Source: Candidatus Aminicenans sakinawicola JGI OTU-1
GTDB taxonomy: Bacteria; Acidobacteriota; Aminicenantia; Aminicenantales; Aminicenantaceae
Direction of reading: 5' to 3'
Length of the DNA: 64,000 bases
NCBI GenBank assembly: GCA_000493965.1
Contig: AWNV01000006.1
Coordinates: forward strand, 39,369 to 103,368
The notes beneath the pieces were generated by a model. The model was not told the origin of the DNA and searched no databases. It was given only the letters and a program-made list of their open reading frames with translations. Of the stretch, positions 7,373 to 15,697 are shown piece after piece. The position numbers were made by a program, and so were the translations under genes. Numbering within the stretch: position 1 is the stretch's first letter; every line of letters begins with the position of its first letter.

Positions 7373-9597
7373 TGGCGAAACATTTGGTTATTGTTGAATC
7401 TCCTGCCAAGGCGAATACTATTAACCGCTATCTTGGTGCAGGTTTTTTGGTCAGAGCTTCGATGGGTCACATCCGAGATTTGCCCAAGAAAGAACTGGGT
7501 GTGGATATTAAGCATGACTTCAAGCCTGATTATAAAATCCTTCCTGCTAGAAAAGGGCTTGTCTCAGAACTGCAGAAATCCGCCAAGCAGTGCGATACGA
7601 TCTACCTTGCCGCTGACCCCGATAGAGAAGGGGAAGCAATTTGCTGGCATCTTGCAGCTATCCTCAAAGATTTCAATAATAATATTTACAGGGTTCTATT
7701 TCACGAACTAACAAAAACTGCTGTTAAAGAGGCATTTAATAATTTAGGACAGATTGATCAAAACAAGATTGACGCCCAACAGACAAGGAGGATTTTGGAC
7801 AGGCTGGTTGGATATTGTATCAGCCCCCTGTTATGGAAAAAAATCGGAAGAGGACTGAGCGCAGGGAGAGTGCAGTCAATAGCATTACGATTAATCTGCG
7901 AGAGAGAAAAAGAGATAAAAGATTTTGTGCCCGAAGAGTATTGGTCTATAACAGCACAGCTTCATGCTGTTAATCCTCCCCCATTTAGTGCAAACCTTGT
8001 CAAGATTAACGGCAAAAAAGCAAAAATAACTGATGGAAAAAGAGCTAACGAAGTAGTCTCAGAGATTAATAAACTGAATTTTATTCTTGAAGGGATCGAA
8101 GTCAAGGAAAAAAAGAAAACATCAAGCCCTCCTTATATAACCAGCACTCTCCAGCAGGACTGTTTCCGCCTTCTTAGTTTTCCCGTGAAGAAGACAATGC
8201 TCATTGCTCAGAAGCTTTACGAAGGGATTAAAATTGGCAATCGAGGGCTGATAGGCCTAATTACTTATATGAGGACAGATTCTGTCCGTGTTTCAAACCA
8301 AGCATTAATTGAAGCCCGCAACTATATTCAAGAAAATTATCACAAAGAATATCTTCCCAGGAAACCAAAAATATTTAAAAACAAAAGGAAAGCTCAAGAC
8401 GCCCATGAAGCTATCCGCCCAACTTCATTTGATCTGCCTCCAGAGAAAGTCAGTCCCTATCTTAATAAAGAGGAATACAAGCTTTACTCCTTAATATGGA
8501 ACCAATTCATAGCTTCTCAGATGAACCCGGCTCTGATTGAGGAGACCGAATTTGATATAAAGGCATCAAAATACCAATTCAGAGCCAAAGGAGAAGTTAT
8601 CAAGTTTGATGGATATCTAGTTCTTTTCCCCAGCATGAAAAAGAACGAGAAATTACTGCCCAAAGCTGAGACAGGTGAAGACCTTAAACTGCTCGATCTT
8701 GATTCCAAGCAGAACTTTACTCAACCTCCCCCTCGATATACTGAAGGAAGCCTTGTTAAGGAGCTGGAGGCCAAAGGAATTGGGCGTCCAAGCACTTATG
8801 CTCCAATTATTGCCACACTTCAAGGGCGGGAGTATGTCATTAAAGAAAAGGGAAAGTTTATTCCTACAGAAATCGGCATTTATGTTACCGACTATTTAAT
8901 TAAAAATTTTCCGGATTTAATGGAATTTAAGTTTACAGCCAGGCTAGAGGATGAACTCGATTTAATAAACGAAGGAAAACAGGACTGGTTGGCCTCTCTC
9001 AAATCCTACTATACTTTACTCGATAAAGATCTGAGGGAAGCTGAGAAAACCGATGGAATAAAAGTATCAGGTATTCCTTTAAAAGATGTTTGCCCGGAAT
9101 GCGGCCGTCAACTTGTGATAAAAGAAGGGAGGTTTGGCAGGTTTCGCGCATGTTCTGGCTACCCCGAGTGTAAGTATCGGGAAAGTATGACTAAAAAAGC
9201 AGCAAAACCCATCGAAGAGATATGCCCCCAGTGTGGTTCCACTCTGGTTATACGCGAGGGAAAATACGGAACATTCATTGCGTGTTCGAATTATCCCCGC
9301 TGTAAGTACATAAAAAAGGAAAAAAAGGACACTGGTATTTCCTGCCCACTGGGATGCAGCGGGACAATCCTAAGGAAAAAAACTAGGAAAGGAAAAATAT
9401 TCTTCGGCTGCAGCAATTACCCAAAATGCAAGTTTGCCACTTGGGATGAACCTATCAATCAGCCCTGCCCTGAATGCAGTCGTCAATTTATACTCCGTAA
9501 AAATTCCATGAAAGGAAAACCATATCTTTACTGCAGCAATGAAAACTGCAATTATAAGGAGAATGTGGAACCAAAAAAAATCTGGGAACAAAATTGA
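7369..9597 (+). CDS. topA: DNA topoisomerase I
   Basis: Type IA topoisomerase relaxing negative supercoils. The Toprim domain shows VESPAKANTINRYLG (9-23) and DPDREGEAI (83-91). The catalytic tyrosine is Y300 in LITYMRTDSVRVS. After the core come four C-terminal zinc-ribbon repeats with paired cysteines (CPECG...CSGYPECKY, CPQCG...CSNYPRCKY, CPLGC...CSNYPKCKF, CPECS...CSNENCNY), giving 742 aa. The start ATGATG overlaps the dprA stop by four bases, and the stop overlaps the xer start by four, so the three genes are translationally coupled. Confidence 0.96.
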   Translation: MMAKHLVIVESPAKANTINRYLGAGFLVRASMGHIRDLPKKELGVDIKHDFKPDYKILPARKGLVSELQKSAKQCDTIYLAADPDREGEAICWHLAAILKDFNNNIYRVLFHELTKTAVKEAFNNLGQIDQNKIDAQQTRRILDRLVGYCISPLLWKKIGRGLSAGRVQSIALRLICEREKEIKDFVPEEYWSITAQLHAVNPPPFSANLVKINGKKAKITDGKRANEVVSEINKLNFILEGIEVKEKKKTSSPPYITSTLQQDCFRLLSFPVKKTMLIAQKLYEGIKIGNRGLIGLITYMRTDSVRVSNQALIEARNYIQENYHKEYLPRKPKIFKNKRKAQDAHEAIRPTSFDLPPEKVSPYLNKEEYKLYSLIWNQFIASQMNPALIEETEFDIKASKYQFRAKGEVIKFDGYLVLFPSMKKNEKLLPKAETGEDLKLLDLDSKQNFTQPPPRYTEGSLVKELEAKGIGRPSTYAPIIATLQGREYVIKEKGKFIPTEIGIYVTDYLIKNFPDLMEFKFTARLEDELDLINEGKQDWLASLKSYYTLLDKDLREAEKTDGIKVSGIPLKDVCPECGRQLVIKEGRFGRFRACSGYPECKYRESMTKKAAKPIEEICPQCGSTLVIREGKYGTFIACSNYPRCKYIKKEKKDTGISCPLGCSGTILRKKTRKGKIFFGCSNYPKCKFATWDEPINQPCPECSRQFILRKNSMKGKPYLYCSNENCNYKENVEPKKIWEQN

Positions 9598-10478
9598 AAA
9601 AAGAACTGAACGAATTTTTTTCCTACCTAAAGTATGAGAAAAATGCTTCTCCTCATACCATTGCAAGTTATAAAAGAGATTTGACCCAGCTCGCAGCGTA
9701 CATGGATAATAAAAAATACAGGCTGAAAGATGTCGATAATGTTATTCTCCGGGGGTTCCTGGCTACTCTCTATGAAAAAAAAGAGAAAAAATCCACTATT
9801 GCCCGTAAATTAGCTGCCATACGTTCGTTTTTCCAATTCTGCATGAGAAAAATGTGGCTTGATGATAATCCTGCTAAAGTAGTAGCCACTCCAAAACAGG
9901 AAATATACATACCCTCTTTTCTATCAGAAGAGGAAATGGCAGACTTCTTGGATCTCCCGAAATCGGATAAGGTTCTGGCTTTAAGAGATAGGGCTATACT
10001 CGAACTTCTATATGCCACTGGAGTCCGAGTAAGTGAGCTCGTCGGTATTAACATTGAAGATATTACTTTTGAAGAAAAAATGATCAGGATAAGAGGCAAA
10101 GGAAAAAAGGAAAGACTTGTACCATTCGGCAAAATGGCAGAAAACAGCCTTTATTCTTATCTGAAGGCTAGACAATTAATCAACAAAACTAAAATCGATG
10201 ATAAAGCACTCTTTCTTAACTACCGTTGGGAAAGAATTTCCTCTCGTTCCGTAGAAAGGATTGTAAATAAACATATCCACTTCTCAGCAGCCAAGAGAAA
10301 AATCAGCCCCCATTCTCTTCGGCACTCATTTGCTTCTCATCTTCTGAGCAGGGGGGCTGATTTGAGGGTTATTCAAGAACTGTTGGGACATGAAAGTCTT
10401 GCAACAACACAAAAATATACCCACCTTGATTTAAGACACCTGCTTGAAGTATACAAGAAAAGCCATCCAAGGTCCTGA
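9594..10478 (+). CDS. Tyrosine recombinase XerC/XerD
   Basis: Site-specific recombinase of the kind that resolves chromosome dimers at dif. The SAM-like N-terminal domain covers about 1-85, and the catalytic domain holds R145 (ATGVRVSEL), K169 (RGKGKKER), H240-x2-R243 (PHSLRHSF), H266 (LLGHESL) and the nucleophile Y275 (QKYTH). At 294 aa it is full length. The TTG start at 9594 shares four bases with the topA stop. XerC and XerD cannot be told apart here; no partner or dif site was recognised nearby. Confidence 0.88.
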   Translation: MKKELNEFFSYLKYEKNASPHTIASYKRDLTQLAAYMDNKKYRLKDVDNVILRGFLATLYEKKEKKSTIARKLAAIRSFFQFCMRKMWLDDNPAKVVATPKQEIYIPSFLSEEEMADFLDLPKSDKVLALRDRAILELLYATGVRVSELVGINIEDITFEEKMIRIRGKGKKERLVPFGKMAENSLYSYLKARQLINKTKIDDKALFLNYRWERISSRSVERIVNKHIHFSAAKRKISPHSLRHSFASHLLSRGADLRVIQELLGHESLATTQKYTHLDLRHLLEVYKKSHPRS

Positions 10479-10646
10479 GTGACTGCAAAAAAGTGGAAAC
10501 TATTGTTGTCGTTTAAACTGCTTGTATGTAAACACCTGTTTACTATCTTTAAACATACGTTTTGTAACTAGTTGATAATAAAGATGTTATGTGTATTCAC
10601 ATGATGGCCTCGATGTTGCATATAGAATAGGCAAATGGAGGTTATC
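10479..10646. promoter_or_regulatory. Intergenic region with palindrome GTAAAC-ACCT-GTTTAC
   Basis: Between xer and comEA lies a perfect 6-bp inverted repeat with four-base spacer (10528-10543), nested in looser pairs (GTATGT at 10524 with ACATAC near 10553). Its position upstream of comEA would suit an operator or a weak 3' end for xer. No clear terminator T-run follows. Confidence 0.3.
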
Positions 10647-10964
10647 ATGAAAAACTTAATTATGAAAGGCATGGTTTTCAGCCTTGTTTTCTCTCTCTTG
10701 TTCTTGTATTTTAATCCTTTTCAACTTCAGGCTGAAACAAAGCCAGCCAACCAAAAGATTAACATTAACACAGCCTCATTGGCAGAGCTTCAAAAACTCC
10801 CAAGGATCGGGGCTAAAGTGGCCCAGAGAATCATTGACTTTCGAAAAGAAAACGGAAAGTTCAAAAAGATCGAAGAAATCATGAAGGTTAAAGGGATAGG
10901 AGAAAAAACATTCAATAACTTAAAATCCCTGATTACTGTGGGAAGTACAGCCAAATCAAAATAA
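10647..10964 (+). CDS. ComEA-like helix-hairpin-helix DNA-binding protein
   Basis: A secreted or membrane-anchored HhH protein: signal-like segment (MKNLIMKGMVFSLVFSLLF), short spacer, then INTASLAELQKLPRIGAKVA and IMKVKGIGEKTFNNLKSLI, two helix-hairpin-helix motifs that grip the DNA backbone. ComEA captures DNA outside the cell during transformation, though many short HhH proteins have no proven role. The ATG at 10647 is preferred over 10635 because GGAGG lies six bases before it. Its end overlaps the convergent rdgB by nine bases. Confidence 0.72.
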   Translation: MKNLIMKGMVFSLVFSLLFLYFNPFQLQAETKPANQKININTASLAELQKLPRIGAKVAQRIIDFRKENGKFKKIEEIMKVKGIGEKTFNNLKSLITVGSTAKSK

Positions 10965-11585
10965 GAGAGGGGGATTTCCCCCTCTTCTAAGGTATTTCTC
11001 GAGAAATTTACTCATTTCTCTCAGGGCACATCCCCTGTGGCTCACCTGGTTTTTCTCCCCTGATAGAAGTTTTGCGAAAGTTTTTCTTAAGGGCGGATAA
11101 TAGAATATTGGGTCATACCCAAATCCTAACTTGCCTTCTATCTTAAGCCCTATAAAGCCTTCAACTATTCCCTCGACCTCTGTGATAATCCTTTGTTTTT
11201 TGGACAAGACCATATATGAAACAAACCGGGCTTTCCTCAGGGGGCGAGGGATTCCTTTCATTAAACCCAGAACCTTTTGAATATTCTCTTCATCAGTCGC
11301 ATGAGGACCTGCAAACCTGGCAGAAAAAACTCCTGGAGCCCCATTCAAACACTCTATCTCAAGACCTGAATCTTCTGCCAAAGTGAGGGATTCCACTTTT
11401 TTGCTGTAGAAAAGGCTTTTTCCCCTGGCATTCTCTACAAACGTTTTCCCCTTTTCAAGAAAATTATTGCCAATGTTTAGATTATGAAGAGAATAAATTG
11501 TTGCAGGGAGATTGGCAAAATGTGCTTTTATTTCGAGTATTTTTCCATGGTTCGTAGTTGCTAGAAGAATTCCATTTTTATTCAA
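10956..11585 (-). CDS. rdgB: XTP/dITP diphosphatase (RdgB/HAM1)
   Basis: House-cleaning enzyme that hydrolyses non-canonical purine triphosphates (XTP, dITP) to monophosphates, keeping them out of DNA. Motifs are LLATTNHGKILEI at the N-terminus, LAEDSGLEIECLNGAPGVFSA with the catalytic acidic residues, GYDPIF, and SHRG near the C-terminus. At 209 aa it is full length. It overlaps the end of the upstream mgtC-like gene by eight bases and so is probably translated from the same message. Confidence 0.92.
   Translation of the reverse strand: MNKNGILLATTNHGKILEIKAHFANLPATIYSLHNLNIGNNFLEKGKTFVENARGKSLFYSKKVESLTLAEDSGLEIECLNGAPGVFSARFAGPHATDEENIQKVLGLMKGIPRPLRKARFVSYMVLSKKQRIITEVEGIVEGFIGLKIEGKLGFGYDPIFYYPPLRKTFAKLLSGEKNQVSHRGCALREMSKFLEKYLRRGGNPPLLF
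10966..10985. terminator. Possible bidirectional terminator hairpin
   Basis: AGAGGGGG-ATTT-CCCCCTCT is a perfect 8-bp GC-rich hairpin just after the comEA stop and inside the last codons of the convergent rdgB. It has no strong T-run on either side, so termination would be partial or assisted. Confidence 0.45.
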
Positions 11586-12222
11586 TCTTTATCTCTAGAA
11601 GACCGTCCAAATTAAGAAGGCTCCACTTGAATCTTTGTTCTTTTTCTTCCGGCGCGTGAAATGAAAAATCAAGAAGGGTGATATTTCCGGCATCTTTATG
11701 GGCAAATTCTTTAAATTTTATTCCTTCATGAATGGCCAATTTTTTAATATTAAGAAGCATGTTGTCGGAGTATTTTGTTTTAAGAGAATATCTATAAAGT
11801 GGAATTTCAGGTTGTTCCACTTCAAATCTCCTGAATAAGACCAAAGTCATAATAGTAATAGCCGTGAATATAATCGCAATCAAATAATAACCGGCACCTA
11901 TAACAAGGCCCAGCCCTGCCACCGCCCATATTGTTGCAGCCGAAGTCAAGCCAACAACGCTTCCTCTAGCCTGGATAATAGTCCCTGCTCCGATAAAGCC
12001 TACTCCAGTGATTACCCCTGCAGCAATCCGTGAGAGGTCACCACCTGTCTCATTTCCCTGCAGCAAAAGTATCGAGAGAATCATCATCATTGTTGAACCA
12101 ATACAGATAAGTATATTTGTTCTGAATCCTGCAGGCTTATGGCTGGATTCTCTCTCAAGGCCGATCACACCCCCCAACGCAATAGCCAACAGAAGTTTTA
12201 ATGTAACTTCTAGGATGTTCAT
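11578..12222 (-). CDS. MgtC/SapB family membrane protein
   Basis: A 214-aa membrane protein with four to five predicted helices in the first 150 residues and a soluble C-terminal domain. The family signature is clear: ALGGVIGLERE then KPAGFRTNILICIGS, with GAGTIIQ further on. Relatives are tied to growth in low magnesium and, in pathogens, survival in macrophages; the molecular activity is unsettled. First gene of a two-gene minus-strand unit with rdgB. Confidence 0.82.
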   Translation of the reverse strand: MNILEVTLKLLLAIALGGVIGLERESSHKPAGFRTNILICIGSTMMMILSILLLQGNETGGDLSRIAAGVITGVGFIGAGTIIQARGSVVGLTSAATIWAVAGLGLVIGAGYYLIAIIFTAITIMTLVLFRRFEVEQPEIPLYRYSLKTKYSDNMLLNIKKLAIHEGIKFKEFAHKDAGNITLLDFSFHAPEEKEQRFKWSLLNLDGLLEIKIE

Positions 12223-12286
12223 TCTTCTTCCCCCAGCTTAAACATGTTACTAATGTATCATGAAAAAAATAAAATAGGCAACTTTT

Positions 12287-13180
12287 TTATATGAGAAGAA
12301 AAATTAAAAACACTAATAGAAGAAAAAAAGTATAAATGGCAAACATGGGGTGCATTAACAGTCTTTCCGGTTCTTCCATCACCTCGTCCTCCCTCAAGGT
12401 CTTCCTGAAAATGAGAAAAAAATAAAAGAATAGAAAAGGTGAAAGATAAATAAAAAACTGAAGCTTAAAACAAGCAGCAAAATAGAAATATGCAGCAAAA
12501 AATACAACAACACTTGAAATCACACCAAAAAACAAGGATTTTTTAGAATATCTTCTGAGAGGACTCCTATAATCTCCTGCTCTTTCTTTCAAAAACCTGA
12601 ACTCTGAGAGCCTTTTTGCCACCATTAAAAAATTACCGAAAGCCCACCAACTCAGTAAAAGAGAAACAGGAGGCAAGCCTTGAGATGAAGACAGGACAAA
12701 CCAACCGATGAAGAAGCGTATTGGATTGTTGGCTGACTCAGAAATAGAATCCAAAAAAGGAATATCCTTTGTCCGAACCGGCTTAATATTGTAAATAAAT
12801 CCGGCCAGTAAAAGCGCAAAAAGAGACAGGAAAAAAGGCCTGGAAAACAATGCGAAAGCTATAAGTAAACTAACAACAGCAAGGATAATCCCCACGCACA
12901 AAAACGGAGTTTTTTTTATCTCTCCCATGACTAAAGGGCGGTGCCGCTTTGTTGGATGGTGGATATCAAAGGGAGCATCTGCTATTTCGTTTATTACGTA
13001 GTTGGCTGTTGATATTGCCCAAGTTAATAAAAATGAGAGAACAAATTGAGACACAACCCAAAGCAAACTGAAGGATTTAAAAAAATCCAGATTTAAAAAG
13101 AAAAAAGCTGCACTTCCTGCAAATATAGCAAGGCTTCTGGGCCATCTCCCAAGACGCATTGCTCTGATATAAGCGTTCAT
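12287..13180 (-). CDS. UbiA-family prenyltransferase, DPPR-synthase-like
   Basis: A 297-aa protein with about eight membrane helices. The first Asp-rich site reads NYVINEIADAPFD followed by HHPTKRHRP, and a second region has TKDIPFLDSISES. The HPTKRxRP sequence after the first motif resembles decaprenyl-phosphate phosphoribosyltransferase more than quinone-biosynthesis UbiA enzymes, suggesting a polyprenyl-phosphate acceptor, but the substrate is inferred. The start overlaps the stop of the upstream methyltransferase by four bases, so the two likely act in one pathway. Confidence 0.7.
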   Translation of the reverse strand: MNAYIRAMRLGRWPRSLAIFAGSAAFFFLNLDFFKSFSLLWVVSQFVLSFLLTWAISTANYVINEIADAPFDIHHPTKRHRPLVMGEIKKTPFLCVGIILAVVSLLIAFALFSRPFFLSLFALLLAGFIYNIKPVRTKDIPFLDSISESANNPIRFFIGWFVLSSSQGLPPVSLLLSWWAFGNFLMVAKRLSEFRFLKERAGDYRSPLRRYSKKSLFFGVISSVVVFFAAYFYFAACFKLQFFIYLSPFLFFYFFLIFRKTLREDEVMEEPERLLMHPMFAIYTFFLLLVFLIFLLI

Positions 13181-14097
13181 TCCTTACTTGCCTTCATGGC
13201 ATATATTTCTAAAGAATCACAAAGAGCTAATTTTATAGGGATTTTTTTCCAAAGAGAAGCCAAATCTGAATTTTTTATAAGAAATTTTAATCGGTCCTTG
13301 CGGGAAATAAGATAATAGGCACTGAATGTCCATGAATATTTCCTTAATTTTATTATTCGAAAGCCAGCACGCTGAAGAAGAAAGGCAAGGCTTTCTTTTG
13401 AAAAATATCCAATATGGGCAGGGCGAAAATGCCACCATTTTCCATCCATAATTTTTGCCGCAACACTACCGATATCAGGGGTTACAAGACATAGAGTTCC
13501 TCCAGGAGACAAGGCCTTAAAAGCTTTATTTACTGCTTCAAACGGGTTAGGAATATGCTCAATGAAATCAACCATGGTCACGACCGTGTAATGGCTTTTT
13601 TCAAGCTTGGCTGATTCAAAAGAACCTTCTTGAATATTAATATCATATTTCTCTCTGGCAAACTTTGCGGCCCATGCGCTGGCTTCGACCCCTGCCGGTT
13701 TCCACCCTCTCTGACGAGCTAAATTTAAAAGTATCCCGGTCGCAGCTCCAACATCAAGAAGACTTCCTTTCCCCGGATGGATTTTCTCAAGGTACGATAG
13801 AATCCTAAGAAAATTTTTCCCTCTCCCTTTTGCCTCCTCCTCGTAAAGAGGATCTTCAATTTCGCCATAAAGCGAATGAATAAAATCAGGCGAAGGGCAT
13901 GGATTTGCAAAAACATGGCTGCAAGTTTCACAGAATGTCAAATCCCCAATTTTTCCGTAGTCGCTATCTGTAATCTTTATCTGCTCTTTGTTTAAAGAAA
14001 GAAAATCGAATGTTCCTTTTCTAAAAAGCCTTAACCGACAACCTGAACATACAGGACATTCTTTAAACTTGATAATTCTTAGAGGTGTTTTTTCCAT
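13177..14097 (-). CDS. Class I SAM methyltransferase with N-terminal zinc-ribbon-like segment
   Basis: A 306-aa protein. The N-terminus has two CxxC pairs (CPVCSGC near 15 and CETC near 56) that may bind zinc. The SAM fold follows with LLDVGAATGILLNLA, a VTMVDFIEHIPNP motif and a C-terminal section GYFSKESLAFLLQRAGF, typical of the Methyltransf_23 type found in polysaccharide and lipid-glycan clusters. It is translationally coupled to the UbiA-like prenyltransferase. The acceptor is unknown; a modified polyprenyl-linked or surface sugar is a reasonable guess. Confidence 0.72.
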   Translation of the reverse strand: MEKTPLRIIKFKECPVCSGCRLRLFRKGTFDFLSLNKEQIKITDSDYGKIGDLTFCETCSHVFANPCPSPDFIHSLYGEIEDPLYEEEAKGRGKNFLRILSYLEKIHPGKGSLLDVGAATGILLNLARQRGWKPAGVEASAWAAKFAREKYDINIQEGSFESAKLEKSHYTVVTMVDFIEHIPNPFEAVNKAFKALSPGGTLCLVTPDIGSVAAKIMDGKWWHFRPAHIGYFSKESLAFLLQRAGFRIIKLRKYSWTFSAYYLISRKDRLKFLIKNSDLASLWKKIPIKLALCDSLEIYAMKASKE

Positions 14098-14129
14098 TAT
14101 ACTGCTAATGAATCCTGTTCAATAAATTA

Positions 14130-14143
14130 CCTGAATAATCCAG
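14130..14143 (+). repeat. Solitary end-motif of the composite repeat
   Basis: CCTGAATAATCCAG matches the closing motif of the B unit in the composite repeats (for example at 20532). It stands alone 33 bases upstream of the minus-strand methyltransferase start. Confidence 0.3.
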
Positions 14144-14199
14144 TTTGCCTGAATTTTTAGCATTGATAAGTGTGAATGTCAAACTTAGCAAACATTCTC

Positions 14200-14257
14200 T
14201 TGACATTATGATTATGATATGATTACATGACTTAATCAATTGAATTAGTAGACTAAT
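14200..14257 (+). promoter_or_regulatory. Candidate promoter and operator of the Rrf2 gene
   Basis: TTGACA (14200-14205) is followed 17 bases later by TTACAT (14223-14228). Downstream, touching the start codon, lies a perfect inverted repeat ATTAGT-AG-ACTAAT (14244-14257). Rrf2 regulators commonly repress their own gene from such sites; binding here is inferred. Confidence 0.45.
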
Positions 14258-14260
14258 AAA

Positions 14261-14704
14261 ATGCGGTTATCAACAAGAGGACAATATGCTAGCAGGGCAA
14301 TGCTGGAATTGTCTCTTCGCTACGGCGAAGGCCCGGTTCATATCCGGGACATTTCTCACAGCCAAGATATCCCGAAACGCTTTCTTGAACAGATTCTTCT
14401 ATCACTGAAAAGAAATGGATATCTGCGCAGCAAAAAGGGGCCGAACGGAGGTTATTATCTTGCCAAACCTCCTTCTGAAATCAATGTTGCCGAAGTCATC
14501 CGTGTGCTTGAGGGCCCTCTTGCTCCTGTTGACTGTGTAAGTGTCACAGCACATGAAGTATGTCCAAGAGAAGATTTTTGCGGGCTAAGGTGGCTGTGGA
14601 AAGAAGTCAGAGACGCGGCAGCTCAAATTCTGGAGAGGACCACTTTCGAGACCTTGGCTGAAAGGACAAAAAACCCAAAAAACAAGAAAGCAAAAAGGAC
14701 TTAA
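14261..14704 (+). CDS. Rrf2-family transcriptional regulator, probable Fe-S sensor
   Basis: A 147-aa winged-helix regulator. The N-terminus MRLSTRGQYASRAMLELS and the recognition part LRSKKGPNGGYYLAKP are typical of Rrf2/IscR/CymR proteins. Three cysteines C92, C101 and C107 (DC-x8-C-x5-C) sit where IscR has its cluster ligands C92, C98 and C104, so an Fe-S cofactor is likely, though the first gap is wider than in IscR. It lies 57 bases upstream of a sulfite-exporter-type permease, which suggests control of sulfur metabolism or transport. Confidence 0.82.
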   Translation: MRLSTRGQYASRAMLELSLRYGEGPVHIRDISHSQDIPKRFLEQILLSLKRNGYLRSKKGPNGGYYLAKPPSEINVAEVIRVLEGPLAPVDCVSVTAHEVCPREDFCGLRWLWKEVRDAAAQILERTTFETLAERTKNPKNKKAKRT

Positions 14705-14733
14705 AATTTTTTAGATTATAGATTATATAATCG

Positions 14734-14748
14734 GTCGACATAGTCGAC
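14734..14748 (+). promoter_or_regulatory. Paired GTCGAC palindromes before the TauE/SafE gene
   Basis: GTCGAC occurs at 14734-14739 and 14743-14748, nine bases apart, just upstream of the ribosome site (agaggtg) of the permease gene. Possible operator; not tied to a known regulator. Confidence 0.25.
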
Positions 14749-14761
14749 AAAGAGGTGCGAA

Positions 14762-15526
14762 ATGAACGCGATTGAATTTTCCTTGCTGATCATCATTTTA
14801 GCCTTTCTTTGCGAATACATGGATTCTTCCCTTGGGATGGGATATGGAACTACTTTAACTCCCATCCTCCTTATAATGGGATATAATCCTCTTCAAATTG
14901 TTCCAGCTATTTTGCTGTCCGAGTTAATAACAGGGTTGAGTGCGGGTTTCTTTCATCATCAGTTCAAAAACACTAACTTCAAAGTTGGAAGCAAAGATTT
15001 AAAAATCGCTCTGGTTATGGCTGGATGCAGCATTTTTGGAACCCTGGCCGCTGTTTATGTTGCACTCAATATTCCAACCTCTTATGTAAAATTATACATC
15101 GGAGTGCTTGTATTGAGCATGGGCCTCTTAATTCTTCTCACTTTGAACCGAATATTCAAATTCACATGGAAAAAAATCGTTTCTATAGGGCTTCTGGCCG
15201 CTTTTAACAAGGGAGTAAGTGGAGGAGGTTACGGTCCTGTCGTTACAAGCGGACAGATTCTTTCGGGAGTAAAGTCAAAGAAAGCTATCGGCATCACTTC
15301 TCTTGCTGAAGGATTGACTTGTCTTGTGGGAGTCATAACCTATCTTATTTTCACAAATCACAGTATTGAATGGACGCTGGCTCCTTCTTTAATTCTGGGA
15401 GCTATTCTTTCTGTTCCGCTTGCAGCCTATACTGTAAAAAAAATCAAAGTAAATTACTTAAGATTGATTGTTGGAATATTTACAGTAATACTTGGTTTAG
15501 TAACACTAGGCAAAATTCTCCTTTAA
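14762..15526 (+). CDS. TSUP-family permease (TauE/SafE)
   Basis: A 254-aa membrane protein with seven or eight helices in two related halves. The first half carries MDSSLGMGYGTTLTP, the second FNKGVSGGGYGPVVTSGQ, the duplicated glycine-rich signature of the sulfite exporter TauE/SafE family. Members move sulfite, sulfoacetate or other sulfur-containing anions, some of them other substrates. The Rrf2 gene next door makes a sulfur-related substrate plausible. Confidence 0.82.
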   Translation: MNAIEFSLLIIILAFLCEYMDSSLGMGYGTTLTPILLIMGYNPLQIVPAILLSELITGLSAGFFHHQFKNTNFKVGSKDLKIALVMAGCSIFGTLAAVYVALNIPTSYVKLYIGVLVLSMGLLILLTLNRIFKFTWKKIVSIGLLAAFNKGVSGGGYGPVVTSGQILSGVKSKKAIGITSLAEGLTCLVGVITYLIFTNHSIEWTLAPSLILGAILSVPLAAYTVKKIKVNYLRLIVGIFTVILGLVTLGKILL

Positions 15527-15697
15527 AACCACACCCTGCCTCTAGATTGATTTTTAATGTTTTATCCCCTATAATTTTTTCAAATGAATACAAAAGATTA
15601 CACTTTTTAACGAATTCAGCTTATTAACTTGCTTTTTCCCTTGAAAAAAAAGTAAAATTCAGACAACAGAAAAAATTATTTTCAAGAAGGAGGAAAA

